Below are positions 1 through 5,378 of a DNA stretch of 12,512 bases, piece by piece; position 1 is the stretch's first letter; each line of letters starts with the position of its first letter. A program made the position numbers and the translations under genes. Origin of the DNA: JAABRU01 sp964534335 (lineage in GTDB: Bacteria > Desulfobacterota > Desulfobacteria > Desulfobacterales > Desulfococcaceae). Location: assembly GCA_964534335.1 (NCBI GenBank), contig CAZHPS010000174.1, forward strand, positions 1-12,512. The letters run 5' to 3'. The notes below the pieces were generated by a model, which saw nothing but the letters and a program-made list of their open reading frames with translations, did no database searches and was not told the origin of the DNA.

Positions 1-74
1 ATGCCATCTGGCGGCTGATTCCCATACGCTTCAGCGGCACGGCCATTTACTCTGTCAATGACAGTGATGAATAG
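1..74 (+). CDS. 3' end of an unidentified gene
   Basis: Reading from position 3, codons stay open for 23 residues and end at TAG 72-74. The visible tail reads AIWRLIPIRFSGTAIY followed by an acidic end (SVNDSDE). Codon choice resembles the certain genes of the window, and a repeat element begins only 7 bases after the stop, as expected at a gene end. There is too little to name a family. It could be a chance open frame, since the piece is short. Confidence 0.4.
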   Translation, partial: AIWRLIPIRFSGTAIYSVNDSDE

Positions 75-81
75 AACACTC

Positions 82-169
82 AGGTGATTTCTGAAAATAA
101 ATATCCCATGTCAGTTCACAGGCACAGGGTACAGGCCGGAACCTTATTCTGCTTTTCCGGAAATCACCT
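82..169. repeat. Palindromic repeat family A, copy 1
   Basis: The element is bounded by inverted ends: AGGTGATTTCTGAAAA (82-97) and the complement of AGGTGATTTCCGGAAAA (153-169). It shares its ends and interior blocks (AAAATAAATAT, CAGTTCAC, TTATTCTGCTTTT) with 2979-3073, and one end with 5010-5036. Size and structure suggest a miniature inverted-repeat element. No transposase is nearby, so the mobilising enzyme is unknown. Confidence 0.7.
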
Positions 170-170
170 T

Positions 171-312
171 ATACCAATTCTCTATTGATTTGATACAATA
201 TTTATTGTCAGTTTTTCCGCTGCTGCGCGTGTGCAGAAAACCGCTCCGCTTAATTTTTGCACTCCTCCGGATTTGTATTCTGTATTGTACAGAATCAATG
301 GCGAATCGGTAT
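171..312. repeat. Palindromic repeat family B, copy 1 (long form)
   Basis: The arms are 171-196 and 287-312, about 20 of 26 bases complementary. The outer ends ATACC and GTAT and the inner block CAATGGCGAATC match the element at 4798-4870. The interior (90 bases) carries TGCACTCCTCCGG at 258-270, the reverse complement of the 13-bp core found in copy 2 and at 11199-11211. It directly abuts repeat A, as if two elements used the same intergenic target. Confidence 0.72.
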
Positions 313-419
313 TAGACGTTACGCAGTTGAAATTTTTTTATCTGAAAATCCGGGCAAGCCCATTCTGATTGGCCTCAATCTGAAAGAGTCTGCTCCCTCA
401 CGGCAGCAGCCCGGATTCA

Positions 420-1202
420 TCATTTCTCATTCCTCTCCATCATTTCCAGCACCTGCGCTGTCAGTCCGGAGACAGTGAAATTTTCTCCCTCATAATCCGG
501 GTGAATCTCACCTGCAAGTTCCACACTGATGCTTATGGGAACACAGGTGCTGAAGAGAAATTTTCCGGGCCGGAACAGATCTCCGGAACTGCTGATTCGC
601 AGGATTTTTACCGGTGCTTTGCATAATCTGGCAATCTTGAAAGCACCTTTGTTCAGATCCCCGATCTTTCCATCCCGGCTGCGGGTTCCTTCGGGAAAAA
701 CAAAAAAATTTCCGCCTGATTCAAGATAGTTATCCATTGATTCAATGTGCTGCATCATCAGCACATCTCCGCTCATTACTGATGGCAGATAACCTGACAT
801 TTTCAGCATCCATCCGAATATGGGAACTTTGAAAAAAGTGCTTTTCACAATGGTTTTCTGCTTTTCATACAAAGAGATCAGCAGAATTGGATCCAGATAG
901 GAAAGATGGTTGCTGACAATCACCGAGGAACGGACAGCCAGAACCTTATCTGAAACATGGATCGCAACTCCGGGTGTCAGATTTCGTACAAGTTTGAAAA
1001 ATCCTCTGTAAAACAGATGATTAAGCCTCTGAAAAGACTGCTCCCGGTTTTTGGAAAAAAAATATGAAAGCAAATAAAAGGGCGAAAAAAACAGCACAAA
1101 TCCCAAAGTGAAATACGTCCAGAAGATAATTGTCAGCACCGGGTCTGCTATTGGTTTGACAAATCTGGCATGTTTGATGAAAAAGCTGTTATGTTTTGGC
1201 AT
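420..1202 (-). CDS. PlsC-like 1-acyl-glycerol-3-phosphate acyltransferase
   Basis: Predicted to move an acyl chain from acyl-ACP or acyl-CoA to a lysophospholipid-type acceptor at the inner membrane. The 260-residue protein shows the family's catalytic HX4D motif as NHLSYLD (residues 98-104), the phosphate-binding block FPEGTRS (169-175) and the intermediate KVPIFGWMLK region (125-134). A hydrophobic segment at about 22-49 should anchor it. The start was set at ATG 1202: GAGG (1213-1210) lies 7 bases before it, while a TTG at 1208 would leave almost no spacing. The SD overlaps the stop codon of the upstream ketosynthase gene, so the two are probably translationally coupled. Family membership is clear. 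The acceptor is not: it could be ordinary phosphatidate synthesis, but the partner ACP and ketosynthase genes suggest transfer of a product made by this operon. It is the last gene of the visible operon. Confidence 0.88.
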   Translation of the reverse strand: MPKHNSFFIKHARFVKPIADPVLTIIFWTYFTLGFVLFFSPFYLLSYFFSKNREQSFQRLNHLFYRGFFKLVRNLTPGVAIHVSDKVLAVRSSVIVSNHLSYLDPILLISLYEKQKTIVKSTFFKVPIFGWMLKMSGYLPSVMSGDVLMMQHIESMDNYLESGGNFFVFPEGTRSRDGKIGDLNKGAFKIARLCKAPVKILRISSSGDLFRPGKFLFSTCVPISISVELAGEIHPDYEGENFTVSGLTAQVLEMMERNEK

Positions 1203-1211
1203 ATGCAAACC

Positions 1212-2450
1212 TCAGCCTGTAAATTTTTTCACAATCACGCAGGTGTTCACTCCTCCGAATGCAAAATTCTGCACAGCCGCAATGCGTATGGGAAATTCAC
1301 GGAGTTTTGTAACATGGCGGATCATAGCGCATCTTTTGTCAATTTCATCCAGATTCAGAGTAGGCGCGATAAAACCTTTTTCCATCATATACAGACTGAG
1401 CAGGATTTCAATAACCCCGCAGGTTCCCATTGTATGACCCATATAGCTTTTCAGGCCCGTAACATAAGGTTTGTCTCCGTAAATGCTGCCAATGGCCTGT
1501 GCCTCAATCACATCGCCCATCTTGGTTCCTGTCGCGTGTGCGCTGATGAAATCCACATCTTCCGGTGAAATCTTTGCGTTTTCCAGTCCCAGACGCAGCG
1601 TGGCTTTGATACCGTCCGCGTTTGGCAGTATCATATCCCCGCCATTGTTATTGCAGGAAAAACCTATGATTTCGCCGATGATATTTGCGCCCCGTTTCTT
1701 TGCGAATTCATATTCCTCCAGCAGCACTGCACCCCCGCCTTCGCCCACCACAAGCCCGTCACGCTTTGCATCAAAGGGTCTGGGCGTCAGATGCGGTGTG
1801 GCATTGAATGCAGTGGAGCAGGCCAGCAGGTTGTCAAAAACTGCAACTGTGGTGGTATCATACTCATCTGCGCCCCCGCAGATCATGGCATCCTGCATTC
1901 CGAATTTCACGGTTTCATAACCAAATCCCACAGACTGGCTGCCGGTGGTGCAGGCTGTGGAAGAGGCAATCACCCTTCCGGTAATGCCAAACATTTTGGT
2001 GATATTTACGGCTGTGGTATGAACCATTGATCTCAGATAATCCACAGCGCTGACGCTGGAAAACTGATCTGCCTCTCCGCTGAAGAAATTTTTGTAAATG
2101 CTTCTCTGCACGGTGGGACTGCCATGTGTGGAACCAAAAGCCACACCCAGTCTGCCGGAAGTGATGAATTCCTGATCCAGCCCTGAGGCTTCCAGTACTT
2201 CCTTTACCACCTGACACGCGTAATAGGCCACAGGCCCCATTGTCTTCCGATGACTGCGTTTGAAATCATATTCTATGGGATAATCCACTGTGCCGAACAC
2301 ACCGGAATGAATATGCGCAGAAAGCAGACCGTCCGGTTTCAAAGGTTTGACGCCGGAAATGCCCTTTTCCAGACTTTGAACAATGTCTTCTTTTGCATGA
2401 CCGATGGGTGTAATGGCCGATCCTGCTGTAATAACAACTCTTCTTTCCAT
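1212..2450 (-). CDS. Beta-ketoacyl-ACP synthase (FabF/KAS II type)
   Basis: Catalyses Claisen condensation of an acyl primer with malonyl-ACP in the cytoplasm. The 412 residues match the usual length of KAS II. The catalytic triad is intact: Cys167 in STACTTG, His305 in SAHATGT and His339 in YMGHTMG, with Lys334 also present and a C-terminal AFGGVN loop (397-402). SD AGGAG (2460-2456) lies 5 bases before ATG 2450, supporting the start. It follows the ACP gene by 15 bases and precedes the acyltransferase with almost no gap. Housekeeping fabF is usually grouped with fabD/fabG/acpP. Here the fab neighbours are missing and a PlsC-like gene follows, so a role in a specialised lipid, aryl-polyene-like or polyketide-like product is plausible but unproven. 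I therefore withhold the symbol fabF. Confidence 0.93.
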   Translation of the reverse strand: MERRVVITAGSAITPIGHAKEDIVQSLEKGISGVKPLKPDGLLSAHIHSGVFGTVDYPIEYDFKRSHRKTMGPVAYYACQVVKEVLEASGLDQEFITSGRLGVAFGSTHGSPTVQRSIYKNFFSGEADQFSSVSAVDYLRSMVHTTAVNITKMFGITGRVIASSTACTTGSQSVGFGYETVKFGMQDAMICGGADEYDTTTVAVFDNLLACSTAFNATPHLTPRPFDAKRDGLVVGEGGGAVLLEEYEFAKKRGANIIGEIIGFSCNNNGGDMILPNADGIKATLRLGLENAKISPEDVDFISAHATGTKMGDVIEAQAIGSIYGDKPYVTGLKSYMGHTMGTCGVIEILLSLYMMEKGFIAPTLNLDEIDKRCAMIRHVTKLREFPIRIAAVQNFAFGGVNTCVIVKKFTG

Positions 2451-2465
2451 TCCTGCTCCTGTATG

Positions 2466-2726
2466 TCAGTCCCTTGCGGCTTTGACTGATTCGATATAAT
2501 CACAGATGTCATTGATGGTTCTGACGCCCATAGCCTGTTTTTTTTCCTCCTGTTCCAGAGGAAAACCCAGCATTTTCTCAATTTCCACAAGAAGTTCTAT
2601 GGCATCAATGCTGTCGAATTCATATTCACTTCTCAGGTCATCATCAGGTTTCGGATTTTCAATCTCAAAATTCTTTTCAAAAATCCGCATCAGTTTTTGC
2701 TGTATCTCCTCCCGTGTCAACTCCAT
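2466..2726 (-). CDS. Acyl carrier protein
   Basis: Small acidic carrier that holds the growing acyl chain on a phosphopantetheine arm. The 86 residues include the attachment motif DSI with Ser39 in a stretch reading EFDSIDAIELLVEIE, followed by the acidic helix II that docks partner enzymes. It is first in the operon, 15 bases upstream of the ketosynthase, which is its likely partner. The start at ATG 2726 gives a normal ACP N-terminus. The best purine-rich site (AAGGAG, 2747-2742) is 15 bases away, which is long, so the start is reasonable but not firmly fixed. The sequence around Ser (FDSID) differs from the usual housekeeping AcpP form (GADSLD), consistent with a specialised ACP. Confidence 0.9.
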   Translation of the reverse strand: MELTREEIQQKLMRIFEKNFEIENPKPDDDLRSEYEFDSIDAIELLVEIEKMLGFPLEQEEKKQAMGVRTINDICDYIESVKAARD

Positions 2727-2978
2727 AATATTCTCTGAATACTCCTTTTTATATAAAAATTTTACATTGAATCAAATCCTGTGAAACCTGGCTGCAAAGA
2801 TTTTTTTACACCCAAAGGGGCATATGATTACAGAAAAAGTCTGAAATCCCGTCTTCGGAACCCGGACATTCTTTCTCTTTTAATCTTAAATCCTGACAAA
2901 ATTCAACAGAAAATTCCCATTTCCTGTTTTTATTCCTTGCCGGAAGCCTTTTTCCGGGGAGAATTTCCCATAGAGCTT

Positions 2979-3073
2979 AGGTGATTTATTAAAATAAATA
3001 TACCTGTTCAGTTCACGGCACAAGCTGGAAGCTTATTCTGCTTTTGTGGTATATTCTTTTCTTGAAATCGCCT
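2979..3073. repeat. Palindromic repeat family A, copy 2
   Basis: It begins AGGTGATTT and ends AAATCGCCT, complementary with one mismatch. The interior shares AAAATAAATAT, CAGTTCAC, GGCACA and TTATTCTGCTTTT with copy 1 at 82-169 in the same order and nearly the same spacing. At 95 bp it is slightly longer than copy 1 because of a small insertion before the right end. Unlike copy 1, no family B element follows it. Confidence 0.7.
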
Positions 3074-3275
3074 TACAGAGTTTTTTTGACAAAGGGTCAG
3101 ATCGGCTGACAATGTCATCCCTGCCGGGATTCCGATTTGTTTTTGCAATTTTTTTCTGTAATAATCTCAATCCTTTCGGATTTCCAGTGCTGTCAGTGTT
3201 TTTTCGCGGTTAAAAAAAGAGGCATTCCCCCGAACTTTGAAAGCGGTTTGGTATTATATCCGGTCACAGCCGGAG

Positions 3276-3346
3276 CCTGTTTCGGATTTTTTTATAATTC
3301 ATTGCCAAAACCTCACCTGATTGATATAATTTAATCTGAAACAGGC
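3276..3346. repeat. Inverted repeat flanking the decarboxylase promoter
   Basis: GCCTGTTTCGGATT (3276-3289) is the reverse complement of 3333-3346 except for one base. The 43-base loop contains the predicted -35 and -10 boxes. It could be paired binding sites for a regulator that loops DNA around the promoter, or simply a degenerate mobile palindrome. Confidence 0.5.
3302..3330 (+). promoter_or_regulatory. Predicted sigma-70 promoter of the decarboxylase gene
   Basis: TTGCCA (3302-3307) and a perfect TATAAT (3325-3330) are separated by 17 bases. Transcription would start near 3337, giving a leader of about 195 bases before the gene at 3533. Such a long leader leaves room for post-initiation control, but no known riboswitch fold was recognised. 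Confidence 0.6.
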
Positions 3347-3532
3347 ATTGTCATTTTGTTTTCAGGCCGGGAACAACTGTGCGCCCGGTTTTCAGGCATT
3401 TTATTTTACAAAAACATGTTTGTGATTACAAAATCAGTATTTATAAAAAAATCAATATGCTGAAATTCAACAGCATAAGTCCCGCAGGTTTGAAATTTGA
3501 TTTTGACATTTTTATAAGGAGAAATTTTCACT

Positions 3533-4798
3533 ATGCCCATGTCCCAGTCTTTCAAAGACAGACTTTTTCCTGTTTTGCAGGAAATTACCGCTCACTTTGG
3601 CACGCCCTTCCATATTTATGATGAAACCGGCATCCGCCAGACCGGTGAGGAACTGAAAAATGCTTTTGCCGGAGTGGATGGATTCAGGGAATATTTTGCG
3701 GTCAAGGCCCTTCCCAATCCCCGGATTCTGGAAATTATGCAAAGCATGGGATTTGGTTTTGACTGCAGTTCCATAACAGAACTCATGCTCAGCCGGAAGA
3801 TTGGAGGAAAAGGGGAAGAAATCATGTTCACCTCCAACAACACCAGTCAGGAAGAATTCACGGCTGCTGCGGCAGATGGCGGATGCATCCTGAATCTGGA
3901 TGATATTTCCATGATTCCCAAAGTGCCGCAGATGCCGGAACTGATCTGTTTCCGCTACAATCCGGGACCCAAAATTTCCGGCAACGAGATTATCGGGCAT
4001 CCGGAAGAGGCCAAATACGGGGTAAGTGACACCCAAATTATCGATGCCTACCGGCAGGCCAAAGAACGGGGGGCGCGGCGTTTCGGGCTGCATACCATGA
4101 TTGTTTCCAATGAGCGGAATTACACCTGCAAGGTGAAAACAGCGGGGATACTTCTGGAACTTGCTGAAAATATAGGAAAACAACTGGACATCCGCTTTGA
4201 ATTCATCAATATCGGCGGAGGATTGGGCATTCCCTACCGGCCCGAAGACAGTCCCCTGAATCTTTCCGCAATGGGAAGGGAAATCACAGATCTTTTCCGG
4301 CAGTTTGAGAAAAGCATGGGATATACTCCTAAACTGTTTATGGAAAGCGGCAGATACATGACCGGCCCCCACGGCGTGCTGGCGGTTACGGCCATTAACC
4401 GCAAAGATATTTACCGAAAATATATCGGCGTGGATGCGTGCATGTCCGCGCTCATGCGTCCGGGCATGTACGGGGCATATCATCATATTGAAGTGCCGGG
4501 AAAAGATCTGCATGGGCCAAGCGAAGTGGTGGATGTCGTAGGCTCTCTTTGTGAAAACAATGACAAATTTGCAATTCAGCGGGAACTCCCCCGGATTTCA
4601 GACGGAGATATTCTGGTGATTCAGGACACCGGCGCGCACGGTCATGCCATGGGCTTCAACTACAACGGCAAACTGCGTCCCAAAGAACTGCTGCTCCGCA
4701 CTGACGGTTCGGTGGAACTTATCCGCAGGGCTGAAACTCCGGAAGACTATTTCGCAACGCTGAGGTTTGAAGCGGATCTGTTTTCGCCCGGACTGTAA
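3533..4798 (+). CDS. lysA: Diaminopimelate decarboxylase-like PLP enzyme
   Basis: Fold-type III PLP decarboxylase, expected to convert meso-diaminopimelate to lysine in the cytoplasm. The 421 residues match the family length. Visible motifs are the PLP Schiff-base lysine Lys58 in YFAVKALPNP, the glycine loop NIGGGLGIPY (226-235), the ESGR phosphate/substrate segment (271-274), the active-site cysteine block CENNDKF (340-346) and the FNYNGKLRP end (375-383). SD AAGGAG (3516-3521) lies 11 bases before ATG 3533; an ATG two codons further on is an alternative. Two canonical blocks are altered. The strand after His187 reads HTMIVSNE where LysA usually has an HIGS-type motif, and GAHG (367-370) replaces the usual GAYG. 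It may therefore be a divergent LysA or a related decarboxylase with another substrate. It appears monocistronic, and its stop codon touches a palindromic element. Confidence 0.82.
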   Translation: MPMSQSFKDRLFPVLQEITAHFGTPFHIYDETGIRQTGEELKNAFAGVDGFREYFAVKALPNPRILEIMQSMGFGFDCSSITELMLSRKIGGKGEEIMFTSNNTSQEEFTAAAADGGCILNLDDISMIPKVPQMPELICFRYNPGPKISGNEIIGHPEEAKYGVSDTQIIDAYRQAKERGARRFGLHTMIVSNERNYTCKVKTAGILLELAENIGKQLDIRFEFINIGGGLGIPYRPEDSPLNLSAMGREITDLFRQFEKSMGYTPKLFMESGRYMTGPHGVLAVTAINRKDIYRKYIGVDACMSALMRPGMYGAYHHIEVPGKDLHGPSEVVDVVGSLCENNDKFAIQRELPRISDGDILVIQDTGAHGHAMGFNYNGKLRPKELLLRTDGSVELIRRAETPEDYFATLRFEADLFSPGL

Positions 4799-4870
4799 TA
4801 CCAATTCGCCATTGACTTGATACTGATCCGGAGGAGTGCAGACTGTATCAGATCAATGGCGAATCAGTAT
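4798..4870. repeat. Palindromic repeat family B, copy 2 (short form)
   Basis: The arms 4798-4823 and 4845-4870 are complementary at 22 of 26 positions and the 21-base centre holds CCGGAGGAGTGCA (4828-4840). The left end overlaps the last base of the lysA stop codon. Ends and arm sequence match copy 1 at 171-312. In RNA it would fold into a long hairpin at the lysA 3' end and might act in termination or mRNA stability, although no T-run follows directly. Confidence 0.78.
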
Positions 4871-4872
4871 TG

Positions 4873-4903
4873 CAAACTGAATTTTTTAAAAAAATTCAGT
4901 TTG
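4873..4903. repeat. 31-bp perfect palindrome
   Basis: Fifteen-base arms, CAAACTGAATTTTTT and its exact complement, flank a single central A. As RNA it would give a stem with an AU-rich top. It may serve as the lysA 3' hairpin or as a regulator site. No T-tract follows on the + strand. Confidence 0.6.
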
Positions 4904-5009
4904 TTAATCAGTAATCTGTTCTGCAAAAACCAAATTGCCTGTGTACCGGTGCTTTGTCAGCTTTGATTTTATAGGTTTTCAGATAATATTTTGGGGTAGG
5001 CGGGGTGAA

Positions 5010-5036
5010 ATATTTATTTTCAGAAATCACCTTATG
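5010..5036. repeat. Repeat family A, partial copy (one end, reverse orientation)
   Basis: Read on the minus strand it gives AAGGTGATTTCTGAAAAT followed by AAATAT, matching the left end of copy 1 at 82-104 almost exactly. The opposite end was not recognised within 100 bases on either side, so this is a decayed or solo end. Confidence 0.6.
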
Positions 5037-5378
5037 CGCTGAAGTGTACAGAAAAACCGGATTTTTTCAGAAAAATATCTCTCTTTTATTTTGCGAATCC
5101 TTCCGAATTATGCTAACTGATGTCAAACTCTGATCTTTTCACTGCCCGTTTTCTGACAAACCGGTATAATTGATATTTTAAAGCCGTTTCAGAAATCAGG
5201 AACCCATTTGTGACACTGTCATTCCGGCGCGCCACACAGTATGAAAATTTTCCATAATATAAATTAATAATTTAAATTAATTATAAAATTCTATCCGGCA
5301 ATGTGCACACAGGCAAAACAGGAAAAAAACAGCAGGGCTGCCCGGAATCTTCCCTGCCATACATGCAGGAGAAAAAAA

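Larger units (their letters stand above)
75..419. other. Gene-free interval filled by two repeat elements
   Basis: The 345 bases between the tail of the left gene and the end of the acyltransferase gene are mostly two abutting palindromic elements (82-169 and 171-312). The remaining stretch, 313-419, holds only a 9-bp inverted repeat (AATCCGGGC at 347-355 with GCCCGGATT at 409-417) that could fold at the 3' end of the minus-strand transcript. It lacks a T-run, so I do not call it a terminator. No convincing coding frame is seen. Confidence 0.6.
2727..3532. other. Long divergent intergenic region
   Basis: This 806-base stretch separates the divergently transcribed ACP operon and decarboxylase gene. 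It contains family A repeat copy 2 (2979-3073), an inverted repeat with a promoter in its loop (3276-3346), a short hairpin with CCGGG (3367-3371) pairing CCCGG (3384-3388), and a 7-bp stem TATGCTG/CAGCATA (3456-3462, 3471-3477) in the putative leader. The small open frames are short, lack ribosome sites and have unusual composition, so I see no gene here. Confidence 0.6.
4799..5378. other. Gene-free region upstream of the chemotaxis operon
   Basis: The 580 bases hold repeat B copy 2, a 31-bp palindrome (4873-4903), a partial repeat A end (5010-5036), and an AT-only tract near 5254-5290 with ATTAATT-type inverted repeats (5262-5268, 5276-5282) just after the 10-bp palindrome GAAAATTTTC (5243-5252). 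A TATAAT at 5165-5170 has no convincing -35 partner. The promoter of the receptor operon is probably within 5160-5290 but I cannot place it. Confidence 0.5.

Noticed and set aside
82..312. CRISPR array
   Set aside because: The repeats are palindromic elements of different size without regular spacers, and no cas genes are present.
347..417. Possible terminator of the minus-strand ACP operon
   Set aside because: A 9-bp stem with a 53-base loop and no T-run after it is too weak.
257..478. 73-residue + strand open frame
   Set aside because: It begins within repeat family B, runs into the end of the acyltransferase gene in the opposite strand and has no SD.
2748..2775. Minus-strand promoter TTGATT/TATAAA (16-base spacer) for the ACP gene
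   Set aside because: Its start site would fall near 2741, removing the AAGGAG site at 2742-2747 from the transcript. The region is AT-rich, so such matches arise easily.
3512..4513. 333-residue open frame on the minus strand
   Set aside because: It is antisense to the decarboxylase gene, is rich in His, Phe and Arg as expected from the reverse of real codons, and shows no family motif.
5301..5378. N-terminal extension of receptor 1 from the upstream in-frame ATG
   Set aside because: The 26 extra residues are basic and Cys-rich with no ribosome site in front, while ATG 5379 has AGGAG at 7 bases and gives a normal receptor N-terminus leading into TM1.
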